A stretch of 11,191 bases of DNA from an uncultured Opitutales bacterium (GCA_900552245.1 URYY01000068.1:1-11191), one strand, 5' to 3'. Shown: positions 1 to 6,613, counted from the first letter of the stretch. Numbers and translations: made by a program. Notes: generated from the sequence alone by a model not told the origin.

Positions 1-1
1 G

Positions 2-127
2 CTGCCGCAAGGCAAGGAATTAGCTAGGGGCTTTATGCTAAACTACAACTGGTACAGGCACTACTTCCCACTCACGGCTTTGGGAAGGGCCGAAAAGTAC
101 CTGTTCGAAACACCGCCTGCCTCCTAG
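2..127 (+). CDS. C-terminal end of an unidentified protein (5' partial)
   Basis: An open frame runs from the window edge to a TAG stop and gives 41 residues beginning LPQGKELARGF and ending ETPPAS. The composition is protein-like (NYNWYRHYFPLTALGR, rich in aromatic and basic residues) and the codon choice resembles the neighbouring plus-strand genes. I do not recognise a family. There is no signal, membrane segment or sorting tail in the visible part. The 199 bases that follow are AT-rich and non-coding, which fits the end of a gene. Because the upstream part is missing, this could still be a chance open frame. Confidence 0.5.
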   Translation: MPQGKELARGFMLNYNWYRHYFPLTALGRAEKYLFETPPAS

Positions 128-291
128 CGCGCAGGTGCAAGGCCTGAACCAATTGCCCAACCTCAATTTAGCTAGAAACTTTCATATTTTATTGCTAGCT
201 GCTTAACTCCATCAACTTAGAGTTTTTAAATTTTAAAAAAGTAAAAAATTATAACAATTTAGTTTTCAAAATCTTGCAAGCATAAAGGAGC

Positions 292-319
292 TTGACAGTC
301 TGGCTTTTTAAGCTAGGCT
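292..319 (+). promoter_or_regulatory. Candidate sigma70-type promoter for the PEP-CTERM gene
   Basis: A perfect -35 hexamer TTGACA (292-297) is followed after 16 bases by TAGGCT (314-319), which keeps the T1, A2 and T6 positions of the -10 consensus. The predicted start of transcription falls at about 326, right at the ATG (327), so the mRNA would be leaderless or nearly so. The only Shine-Dalgarno-like string, AAGGAG at 285-290, lies upstream of the -35 and 36 bases from the ATG, too far to serve it. The spacer 128-326 is otherwise AT-rich and holds no gene. Confidence 0.45.
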
Positions 320-326
320 GTGTGTT

Positions 327-1721
327 ATGAAAACTTTAAAACTATTTGCATCTTCCGCCCTATCGGTAGGCCTTGCATCGCTTGCGATGGCGGATGCGTG
401 GTACTTTGATAATGCCACTGCAAACAACAATAATTTTTCGAAAACTAGCGCTTGGCTCGACGAAAGCGGAACTGCTAGTCCTGCTTCGTTCGACTCTCAA
501 AACAGCTATATCTACAAGGCAAACAATACAAATAACAATACGCAGAGCAACATGACTGCGAGTATGCAGCTTGGTTCCTTCACGGTAAATGCCAGCTACT
601 CTTCGACACTACATGTAGCGGGCGCGTACGAATTTTCTGTGGGAACCTTTGAGCTTAATACGATAGACGGTTCGTCAAACCAAAGCTCGTTTGCAATAAC
701 CGGCAACAATGCGGATTTTCGAGTGGAAGGCCAGTTGAGCGCTCTGAATGAAGGATTTGGCGACAACTTATTCTACAGGAATTTGAGCCTGGGAACACGT
801 TACTACAGCGGCAACGCCGATTCAAACACAGCGCTAAAATCCGTATATGTGGGCGGAGATGTAAACTTAAAAAATTACAAGCTGCAAATAAATACGGTAA
901 ACGGAGTGAATGCTGAAATAGTAGGCGCTGTGAGATTCGGGGAAAACGCCAATTTTATAGTGAATGCAAATACAGACTGGAATGCCGAAACCCTCGCAGG
1001 AACGCAAGACTTCACGCAAACTGTAAAAGTTGGAGGCCTTGTGTCGGAGCAACAGGGCAATGGAATAATAGGCAACTGGGCGTCGAATGCTGAGGGGGCT
1101 AGCCGCACAGGAGTGGTTGAAATTGCAGGAGCCGGAAATTACGAATTTTCCGGACAGATAAAAGACGCCGTGAATATGGGCGGAAAGCTGAGTATAGTAA
1201 AAAGTGGAAGCGGCACTCAGGTGCTGTCCGGACAAAACACTTATACCGGCGATACAGTTGTTCAAAATGGAAAACTTTTGATGTCCACAGCAAGTGCGGA
1301 AAGCAAGCTAATTTTGCAGGGCGGAAAGTTTGGAGCAAGGGGCGATAATGCGCTAAGCATAAATAATGTGGAGTGGTCCGGCGGCGGCTTTAGCTTCGAT
1401 TTGGCAAAGGGAAACTTTACGTTAAAAATCGGAACGCTCTCAGGAGACTTTAGCTCAACGCTTCTTAGCGAATTTGAGTTTTCGAATATCACTAACGGCG
1501 AATTTCTGCTAATATCGCTTGCAAATGAAAGCGAAGCGCTTGCTGCATTTAACGGTAAGAGCTCATCGTACGAGCAGGATGGAAAGTTGTATGAGGCGAT
1601 ATTTAGCGCCACAAATACGCAGCTTTCTGTGAGCTTTTCGCAAGTTCCGGAGCCGGCAACTTGCGCTGCGATACTCGGAGCGCTGGCGCTTGCACTTGCG
1701 GCATACAGAAGAAGAGCCTAG
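327..1721 (+). CDS. PEP-CTERM sorting-domain protein with autotransporter-type beta-strand repeat
   Basis: This is a 464-residue exported surface protein of unknown specific role. Residues 1-24 form a signal peptide (KTLK, then a hydrophobic run, cleavage likely after ADA). The body is rich in Asn, Ser, Gly and Thr and looks like a beta-solenoid. Residues about 286-318 match the autotransporter-associated beta-strand repeat (GGKLSIVKSGSGTQVLSG, then NTYTGDTVVQNGKLL). The C-terminus is a textbook PEP-CTERM signal: VPEP at 440-443, a hydrophobic helix at about 446-459, and a basic tail YRRRA. In this family an exosortase recognises the motif, removes the tail and passes the protein to the cell surface or envelope; no exosortase gene lies in this window. 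The gene stands alone with its own promoter and a trailing hairpin. Family assignment is firm, function is not known. Confidence 0.93.
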   Translation: MKTLKLFASSALSVGLASLAMADAWYFDNATANNNNFSKTSAWLDESGTASPASFDSQNSYIYKANNTNNNTQSNMTASMQLGSFTVNASYSSTLHVAGAYEFSVGTFELNTIDGSSNQSSFAITGNNADFRVEGQLSALNEGFGDNLFYRNLSLGTRYYSGNADSNTALKSVYVGGDVNLKNYKLQINTVNGVNAEIVGAVRFGENANFIVNANTDWNAETLAGTQDFTQTVKVGGLVSEQQGNGIIGNWASNAEGASRTGVVEIAGAGNYEFSGQIKDAVNMGGKLSIVKSGSGTQVLSGQNTYTGDTVVQNGKLLMSTASAESKLILQGGKFGARGDNALSINNVEWSGGGFSFDLAKGNFTLKIGTLSGDFSSTLLSEFEFSNITNGEFLLISLANESEALAAFNGKSSSYEQDGKLYEAIFSATNTQLSVSFSQVPEPATCAAILGALALALAAYRRRA

Positions 1722-1745
1722 TAAAAATTTAAAACTGAGAGCATT

Positions 1746-1777
1746 TAGGGGAGTTTTCAAAAAAGGGAGCTCCCCTA
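1746..1777 (+). terminator. Hairpin after the PEP-CTERM gene, possible terminator
   Basis: Arms TAGGGGAG (1746-1753) and CTCCCCTA (1770-1777) form a perfect 8-bp stem around a 16-base loop, 24 bases after the stop codon. The following bases (TTATGTCTAAC) are only weakly T-rich, so termination may be inefficient or the hairpin may mainly protect the 3' end. GGGAGCTCCC inside it is also a perfect 10-base palindrome. Confidence 0.55.
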
Positions 1778-1808
1778 TTATGTCTAACAAAAAACTAACG
1801 ATAAAAGA

Positions 1809-1836
1809 TTGTACAAATAAGTCGAAATGCTAATAT
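1809..1836 (+). promoter_or_regulatory. Candidate promoter of the PPGK-like kinase gene
   Basis: TTGTAC (1809-1814) and TAATAT (1831-1836) are separated by 16 bases. The predicted transcription start is near 1843, leaving a 25-base leader before the ATG at 1868. No Shine-Dalgarno sequence is visible in that leader. A second combination, TTGCAC (1837-1842) with TTTAAT (1861-1866), has a better -10 hexamer but would start transcription inside the gene, so I prefer the first. Confidence 0.35.
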
Positions 1837-1849
1837 TTGCACATATTAG
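1830..1849. promoter_or_regulatory. Palindromic operator-like site upstream of the kinase gene
   Basis: CTAATAT (1830-1836), a 6-base centre TTGCAC, then ATATTAG (1843-1849) make a perfect 7+7 inverted repeat. It covers the candidate -10 hexamer and the predicted start of transcription, the usual placement for a repressor site. The binding protein is not identifiable from this window. Confidence 0.4.
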
Positions 1850-1867
1850 TATCACAATAGTTTAATC

Positions 1868-2632
1868 ATGAAAAGCTCTAACGAAGTATTGGGAATAGAT
1901 ATAGGAGGCTCCGGAGTAAAGGGAGCGGTCGTTGACGTAAAAAGCGGAAAGATGGTAACCGAGAGGGTCCGCATACCCACGCCGAAGCCGTATTCTATGG
2001 AGGGGCTTTTGTATGCGATAGAGGAAATTGTCAGGGCTCATTCGTGGAAGGGGCGGATAGGTTGCGGATTCCCGGGGGTAGTGCGCGCGCAGGTTATAGA
2101 ATCCGCCCTAAATTTGGGAGAGCCCTTTATAGGCGTAAACCTCGCCGAGGAAATAGGCAAGAGGTGCAGCTGCGAGGCCTGGGTTATAAATGACGCCGAC
2201 GCGGCCGCAAGTGGTGAAGTTCACTTTGGAGCCGGCAAGAATAAAAACGGCGTTATACTGACCTTGACTGTCGGGACCGGAATAGGCTCGGGGCTCTTCA
2301 AGGACGGCATGCTAATTCCAAACTTTGAGCTGGGCAGCCTCAAAGTGCGCGACAAAAAGACCGGTAAAACAGTCATTGCAGAATCGCTGTGTTCCGACGC
2401 CGCAAGAAAGAAGCACGACTTAAAGTGGAGCGCGTGGGCGGATAGGTTTAACAAGTATTTGCAATACGTACACTCCCTAATCTGGCCCGACCTAATTATC
2501 ATAGGAGGCGGCATATCATCAAAGCCCGAAAAATTCTTTTCGCAGCTCGATGTGAATTGCGACCTAACCTTGGCAAAGTTGCAAAATCACGCAGGCCTTA
2601 TAGGTGCGGCCTACGAGGCTCGCCAGAAATAG
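1868..2632 (+). CDS. ppgK: ROK-family kinase, polyphosphate glucokinase (PPGK) type
   Basis: A 254-residue cytoplasmic sugar kinase of the length and layout of polyphosphate glucokinases (EC 2.7.1.63), which phosphorylate glucose with polyphosphate and often also ATP. The N-terminal phosphate loop is GIDIGGSGVKGA (9-20). The catalytic aspartate is D109 in INDADAA. A second phosphate motif is VGTGIGSGLF (135-144), and the C-terminal half has WSAWADRFNKYL (187-198) and PDLIIIGGGIS (207-217), all typical of PPGK. One key position differs: the ROK/PPGK ELGH motif, whose His contacts the sugar, reads ELGSL (154-158), Ser at 157. The enzyme could therefore have altered substrate choice or activity. 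The gene is monocistronic, flanked by an operator-like palindrome and a downstream hairpin. Family is firm; the exact phosphoryl donor and sugar are inferred. Confidence 0.85.
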   Translation: MKSSNEVLGIDIGGSGVKGAVVDVKSGKMVTERVRIPTPKPYSMEGLLYAIEEIVRAHSWKGRIGCGFPGVVRAQVIESALNLGEPFIGVNLAEEIGKRCSCEAWVINDADAAASGEVHFGAGKNKNGVILTLTVGTGIGSGLFKDGMLIPNFELGSLKVRDKKTGKTVIAESLCSDAARKKHDLKWSAWADRFNKYLQYVHSLIWPDLIIIGGGISSKPEKFFSQLDVNCDLTLAKLQNHAGLIGAAYEARQK

Positions 2633-2641
2633 TTAGGCATT

Positions 2642-2661
2642 TAGGCGCATCTATGCGCCTA
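2642..2661 (+). terminator. Hairpin after the kinase gene, possible terminator
   Basis: TAGGCGCA (2642-2649), loop TCTA, and TGCGCCTA (2654-2661) form a perfect 8-bp stem with a tetraloop, 9 bases after the stop codon. The stem is GC-rich but the downstream bases (GCCTTTAGCC) lack a proper T-tract, so it may be a weak terminator or a 3'-end stabiliser. Confidence 0.5.
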
Positions 2662-2756
2662 GCCTTTAGCCTTGCAAATTTCCATAGCATAAGCGGAAAG
2701 GTTGGGCTTAGTTTGCAAAAGATTGCCCAAATGCGGTTAGCTTTTCAAGTATAGAG

Positions 2757-2831
2757 CTGACATAGTTTGCATATTGTGCGATAAAATCCAAGTCCTTTGG
2801 AATCTCGCATATTTGGGCAAATGAAATTCAG
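2757..2831. repeat. Long imperfect inverted repeat (RNA-like hairpin)
   Basis: Four helices nest in register: CTGA (2757-2760) with TCAG (2828-2831), TTTGC (2766-2770) with GCAAA (2817-2821), TGCGA (2777-2781) with TCGCA (2805-2809), and TCCAA (2787-2791) with TTGGA (2797-2801), closing on the 5-base loop GTCCT. The internal loops are nearly symmetric (5/6, 6/7 and 5/3 bases). This regular layout resembles a folded RNA more than a protein-binding palindrome, but strand and function cannot be told from sequence alone. Confidence 0.45.
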
Positions 2832-2958
2832 TTTAAACTCATAAAAATTCAACTCTAAATAGCCTGTGTTTTTTTGACGGCGGTGGGTATTAGACCTTCG
2901 CGCAATAAACGCGAAATGAACTATTTTTAAGTGAGTTTAAAAATTCACTCATTTCCCA

Positions 2959-2986
2959 TTGCAATCGGGTTTTCTCAACAGATAAT
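2959..2986 (+). promoter_or_regulatory. Promoter of the esterase/oxidoreductase operon
   Basis: TTGCAA (2959-2964), a 16-base spacer and GATAAT (2981-2986, five of six matches to the -10 consensus) form one of the best promoter matches in the window. Transcription would begin near 2993, leaving a leader of about 20 bases before the ATG at 3013, with no evident Shine-Dalgarno sequence. Confidence 0.55.
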
Positions 2987-3012
2987 AGAGAGACTTAACA
3001 CTCACTTAGCCT

Positions 3013-4527
3013 ATGAAAAAATTACTATTTGCAGGCCTTATTGCAAGCGCTCTTATCTCCGCGCAGGCGTCCATAACGCTGCCCAGAATATTTTCAAACA
3101 ACATGGTTATGCAGGCGCAAGAGCCCGCAAAGATATGGGGCAAGGCGGAAGCTAACGCCGCAGTTGAAATAAAAATCGATTCCCAAAGCTTTGCGACAAA
3201 GGCAAATTCAGACGGAACTTGGAGCATTGTAATAGCGCCTCAAAAGGCGGAGCAAAGACCAAAGGAAATTCGATTTTTTGAGAACTCAAAAGAGTCCAAA
3301 GTTTTAAAAAACGTATTATTCGGAGAAGTCTGGATTTCCGGAGGGCAGTCGAATATGGAGTTTAAGTTGAGAGATTCCATAGGTGGCAAGGAGGCCTGCC
3401 ACAGCGGGGACTTCCCAAATATAAGGTTTTTCAGGCAGGGCAGCGTCCCAAAGAGCAGCGTTCAAAGCGATTCTCCATCGGGCGCAGCGTGGTACGTCTG
3501 CAATCCCAAAAATTCGTGGGCCTTTTCTGCAGTTAGCTTCTACTTTGCCCGCGACTTGTACGAAAATTTAAATGTGCCGATTGGAATTGTTGAAACCGCC
3601 TTTTCGGGCTCTTACATGATAGCGTGGCTAGCTCGCCAAGACCTAAAAGGTATAAGCGCCTTTGAAAAGCCCCTTGAAAAATTTGAGCGCGACAACGCAA
3701 ACTACGATTACCAAAAGGAATCGCAAGCGTATAAAGAAAAATTGGAAATATACAAAAAAGCGATTGAAGGGCTTTCAAAGCAAGAGATTAAAAAAGTAAA
3801 AAAGCCCTCCCCACCGCCAATCGCACTCGGCACAAAAACTGCGGCGCTGCCCGGCATGTTTTACAACTCAAAGATAGCCCCCATCGCAGGTTTCGGCGCG
3901 CGCGGCTTTATATGGTATCAGGGCGAGAGCGACGCCATAGCAAATCCGGAGGCCTTTGCTGAAAAGTTCGAAAGGCTAATAAATTCGTGGCGCAAGTACT
4001 GGGGAAAGAGCGATATGCCCTTTTACTTTGTCCAGCTGCCTTCTATAGACAGAAAGGCCTGGGTTGATTGCAGAGAAGCTCAAGATAAAGTCTCAAAGAA
4101 GCTAAAGAATGTGGAGATGGCTGTGGCGCTCGATACGGGCGATATAAAAGACGTTCACCCAAAAGAAAAGCTCAGTGTCGGCAAGCGGCTTGCTAGACTT
4201 GCTCTAATAAACATTTACGGGCGCAAGAATCTCGCAAACTTCCCGCGCTTAGCCGGAGTGCGATTCAATGGAGACAGTGCCGAAATTTCAATTGAATGCA
4301 AAAATTCAAAGCTAAAGATAAGAGAGCCCCTGCGCGGATTTGAAGTGTTAGTTGGCGGAACTTGGATAGAGCCCAAAGCCGCGCTAAGTGGTGAAAAAAT
4401 TAATCTAAAAAGCGAAGGCGAAATAGAGTCTGTCCGCTACATCTGGAAAAACTGGGCCCTGCCAGATGTCTGCATATTTAATTCTGAAGATATGCCGCTT
4501 GCCCCATTTCTAAAAAATAAAAACTAA
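3013..4527 (+). CDS. Secreted sialate O-acetylesterase (SGNH/SASA family)
   Basis: A 504-residue exported carbohydrate esterase predicted to remove O-acetyl groups from sialic acid or similar sugars. Residues 1-19 are a signal peptide (MKKLLFAGLIASALISAQA). Block I of the SGNH fold is SGGQSNMEF (109-117) with nucleophile S113. GIVETAFSG (191-199) and the WYQGESD block (301-307) follow. The C-terminal catalytic pair lies in DIKDVHP, with D380 and H382. A short N-terminal beta domain (about 20-100) and a Lys/Glu-rich helical insert (about 219-268) before GTKTAALPGMFYNSKIAP are usual for bacterial SASA proteins. It is the first gene of an operon; the FAD oxidoreductase starts 17 bases after its stop. 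Xylan acetylesterase or another deacetylase role is possible, because specificity in this family is not readable from motifs. Confidence 0.88.
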   Translation: MKKLLFAGLIASALISAQASITLPRIFSNNMVMQAQEPAKIWGKAEANAAVEIKIDSQSFATKANSDGTWSIVIAPQKAEQRPKEIRFFENSKESKVLKNVLFGEVWISGGQSNMEFKLRDSIGGKEACHSGDFPNIRFFRQGSVPKSSVQSDSPSGAAWYVCNPKNSWAFSAVSFYFARDLYENLNVPIGIVETAFSGSYMIAWLARQDLKGISAFEKPLEKFERDNANYDYQKESQAYKEKLEIYKKAIEGLSKQEIKKVKKPSPPPIALGTKTAALPGMFYNSKIAPIAGFGARGFIWYQGESDAIANPEAFAEKFERLINSWRKYWGKSDMPFYFVQLPSIDRKAWVDCREAQDKVSKKLKNVEMAVALDTGDIKDVHPKEKLSVGKRLARLALINIYGRKNLANFPRLAGVRFNGDSAEISIECKNSKLKIREPLRGFEVLVGGTWIEPKAALSGEKINLKSEGEIESVRYIWKNWALPDVCIFNSEDMPLAPFLKNKN

Positions 4528-4544
4528 AAGCTTACGGTAACAAG

Positions 4545-6212
4545 ATGCGCACAAACATAAAAAAATCTATTAAACTACTCTCAATTCTGGGAATGCTTGC
4601 CCTGCCCTTTGCTGGCATTTGCAAAACTTACAAGGCCGACATCGTCATATACGGCGGGACTTCAAGTGCGGTAGCTGCGGCGATTCAAGGCGCGCGAGAA
4701 GGCAAAAGCGTAATAATTGTAGCGCCCGAAAAGCACTTGGGCGCCATGTCAAGTTCGGGCCTGGGTTTTACTGATTCGGGCAAGACCGCAACCATAGGAG
4801 GAGTAAGCAAAGAATTCTACCACAGAATCTGGAAGGAGTATAAAAAGCCCGAAACTTGGAAATTCGGCAGAAGCAGAGAAAAGTTTTCGGCCGGAGGCCA
4901 AGGCACAAAAGCTATGGACGACAACAAGCAGCTAATGTGGATTTTCGAACCCTCGGTTGCGCTTAAAGTATTTAACGACTGGGTAGCCGAATATCCCAAA
5001 AACATAAAAGTTGTGCGCAATGCCTGGCTTGACCGCGAAAAAGGCGTAGTTAAAAAGGGCAAAAAAATCGTCTCCATAAAGACGCTCGACGGCGATACAT
5101 ACCGCGGAAAGATATTTATAGACGCAACTTTTGAGGGCGACTTGCTCGCGAGCGCCGGATGCGAATACCACGTTGGCCGCGAGGCAAATTCCGTCTATGG
5201 CGAAACTTTTAACGGAGTGCAAGTTGGCGTTTTGCACCACAACCACCACTTCAGAAAGCCCGTCGACCCCTACGTAGTTGAGGGCGACCCGAAGAGCGGA
5301 CTTTTAAAATACATAAGCGCGGAAGACCCCGGCAAAAAGGGCGAGGGCGATAACAAAGTTCAAGCCTATTGCTTTAGAATGTGCCTCACCGACGTTCCGG
5401 AAAACCGCGTGCCATTTCCAAAGCCCGAAAACTACAATGCGGACGACTACCTGCTGTGGCTTCGCTACTACCAAGTTGAAAAGCGAAACGATTTCTTGAA
5501 AAACGACCGCATACCAAACGGCAAGACCGACACCAATAACCAAAGCGCCTTCAGCACCGATTTTATCGGCCAAAACTACGACTACCCAGAGGCCTCCTAC
5601 GAGCGCCGAAAAGAAATTATACAGGCCCACAAAGATTATCAACAAGGCTTGCTTTACTTTGTGTCAAACGACCCGAGAGTGCCCGAGAATGTCCGCAAGA
5701 TGATGTCAAAGTGGGGGCTTGCAAAAGATGAATTTACAGACAACGACAACTGGCCCTTCAACCTATACATACGAGAGGCGCGCAGGTTGGTCGGCGAATA
5801 CGTTATGACGGAGAACGATTGCCGCGGCAAGGTAAAGACCCCAAACTCAATAGGAATGGGCTCCTACACGCTCGATAGCCACAACATACAACGCTATGTA
5901 AAGCCCGACGGCAAGGTGCAAAATGAGGGCGATATAGGCGTGCACTGCCCTCCCTATAAAATTGCCTACGGCGCAATCGTGCCAAAGAAAAAGGATTGCG
6001 AAAATCTGTTTGTCACAAGCGCATGCTCCGCTAGCCACATAGCATACGGCTCGATAAGAATGGAGCCTGTGTTTATGATTTTGGGCCAGTCGGCGGCCAC
6101 TGCAGCTGCTATGGCAATAGACGAAAAAATTGCAGTCCAAGACGTAAGCTACGAAAAGCTCTCAGAAAAGCTAAAGCGCGACGGCCAAATTTTGGAGCTT
6201 GGCAAGAAATAG
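4545..6212 (+). CDS. Exported FAD-dependent oxidoreductase (FAD_oxidored family)
   Basis: A 555-residue flavoprotein of the FAD_oxidored (PF12831) type. Residues 1-26 look like a signal peptide (basic start, then LLSILGMLALPFAG); the following Cys26 is not in a proper lipobox. The dinucleotide-binding fold begins at ADIVIYGGTSSAVAAAIQGAREG (31-53), where GGTSSA replaces the classical GxGxxG as is common in this family. Further family landmarks are FIDATFEGDLLAS (191-203), REARRLVGEYVM (410-421) and the C-terminal FAD-contacting stretch FVTSACSASHIAYGSIRMEP (489-508) with a following Ala-rich helix. Substrate is unknown. Members often sit beside secreted glycan-acting enzymes in PVC-group and Bacteroidota genomes, so a role in oxidising a sugar or sugar acid is a guess from context. 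It is the last gene of the operon, closed by a strong terminator. Confidence 0.87.
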   Translation: MRTNIKKSIKLLSILGMLALPFAGICKTYKADIVIYGGTSSAVAAAIQGAREGKSVIIVAPEKHLGAMSSSGLGFTDSGKTATIGGVSKEFYHRIWKEYKKPETWKFGRSREKFSAGGQGTKAMDDNKQLMWIFEPSVALKVFNDWVAEYPKNIKVVRNAWLDREKGVVKKGKKIVSIKTLDGDTYRGKIFIDATFEGDLLASAGCEYHVGREANSVYGETFNGVQVGVLHHNHHFRKPVDPYVVEGDPKSGLLKYISAEDPGKKGEGDNKVQAYCFRMCLTDVPENRVPFPKPENYNADDYLLWLRYYQVEKRNDFLKNDRIPNGKTDTNNQSAFSTDFIGQNYDYPEASYERRKEIIQAHKDYQQGLLYFVSNDPRVPENVRKMMSKWGLAKDEFTDNDNWPFNLYIREARRLVGEYVMTENDCRGKVKTPNSIGMGSYTLDSHNIQRYVKPDGKVQNEGDIGVHCPPYKIAYGAIVPKKKDCENLFVTSACSASHIAYGSIRMEPVFMILGQSAATAAAMAIDEKIAVQDVSYEKLSEKLKRDGQILELGKK

Positions 6213-6273
6213 GCCCATTAAAACAAGCCCCCCTGATAAGGAGCTTTAGAGGCTGTTAAAAAAACGCACTGCA

Positions 6274-6307
6274 AAAAGGGCAAGCGAAAAACTTGCCCTT
6301 TTATTTT
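6274..6307 (+). terminator. Strong intrinsic terminator of the esterase/oxidoreductase operon
   Basis: AAAAGGGCAAG (6274-6284), loop CGAAAAA and CTTGCCCTTTT (6292-6302) give an 11-bp stem followed by ATTTT. The A-run on the 5' side means it could also stop transcription coming from the minus strand. Confidence 0.88.
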
Positions 6308-6325
6308 AAAAGTTGTCGCATTAAA

Positions 6326-6419
6326 AGCGTTAAGCTCCATAGCGCCAAAATGCAAAAATCTAAAAGAATCTTCGCTTTGAGTTCTTTTTTTTATTTTTGC
6401 AAACGCTGCAAAGCTTAAT
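6326..6419. repeat. Nested AT-rich inverted repeat
   Basis: The core is TGCAAAAAT (6351-6359) facing ATTTTTGCA (6393-6401), and inside it AAAAGAA (6362-6368) facing TTCTTTT (6382-6388), closing on a 13-base loop. Outside it, AGCGTT (6326-6331) faces AACGCT (6402-6407) and TTAAGCT (6330-6336) faces AGCTTAA (6413-6419); these two outer pairings overlap, so they are alternatives. On the plus strand the T-run after the inner stem also resembles a weak terminator. It could be a folded RNA 3' end, a small non-autonomous element remnant, or a chance product of AT-rich sequence. Confidence 0.5.
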
Positions 6420-6580
6420 TTTCTGGGAGCCTCCACCCGCTAAATGGCAGCCCTTTCGCAAAAGTTTAACAAATCCTCACTCTAAGAAAACACAGCTAAG
6501 TGCGCTAAAAAATCGCGCAGATAGAATTGAAGCTATAAGGCGCAAAAGCTAGGCTACACTTGCAAAGCAGTTTTAAAAAA

Positions 6581-6613
6581 CAATAAAAAAGGACAAAGCC
6601 TGAAGCTTTGCCC
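6581..6613 (-). terminator. Intrinsic terminator of the TRL-like lipoprotein gene
   Basis: Read on the minus strand: GGGCAAAGC (6613-6605), loop TTCAG, GCTTTGTCC (6599-6591), a 9-bp stem with one G-U pair, then TTTTTT (6590-6585). It lies 25 bases past the stop codon of the lipoprotein gene. Confidence 0.88.

Larger units (their letters stand above)
2633..3012. other. Gene-free interval between kinase and esterase, rich in inverted repeats
   Basis: No convincing coding frame is present in these 380 bases. Besides the hairpin at 2642-2661 and the large hairpin at 2757-2831, they contain TTGGGC (2702-2707) facing GCCCAA (2725-2730), TTCGCG (2897-2902) facing CGCGAA (2910-2915) just before a short T-run at 2924-2928, and AGTGA facing TCACT around 2930-2949. 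The last 55 bases carry the promoter of the downstream operon. The rest could be a structured leader, a small RNA or decayed sequence; it matches no RNA family I can recognise. Confidence 0.5.

Noticed and set aside
102..112. GTTCGAAAC string resembling a tRNA T-loop
   Set aside because: It lies in the upstream partial gene, the flanking bases do not form a T-stem, and no acceptor or anticodon arm could be placed.
867..1265. 132-codon open frame on the minus strand inside the PEP-CTERM gene
   Set aside because: It has no recognisable domain or start context, and it lies opposite a well-supported gene with a signal peptide and sorting tail.
2931..3155. 74-codon plus-strand frame overlapping the esterase start
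   Set aside because: It overlaps the signal peptide of the esterase in another frame and covers its promoter; its composition is not protein-like.
3667..3816. Lys/Glu-rich segment in the esterase as a possible inserted domain
   Set aside because: A charged helical insert at this place is usual in bacterial SASA-family esterases, so it is not a novelty.
4605..4625. Possible lipobox at Cys26 of the FAD-dependent oxidoreductase
   Set aside because: The residues before the Cys are A-G-I, with Ile at -1 and no Leu at -3, which does not meet lipobox rules.
6218..6436. 72-codon minus-strand frame in the convergent intergenic region
   Set aside because: It runs across the operon terminator and the nested inverted repeat, has no ribosome binding site, and its product resembles no family.
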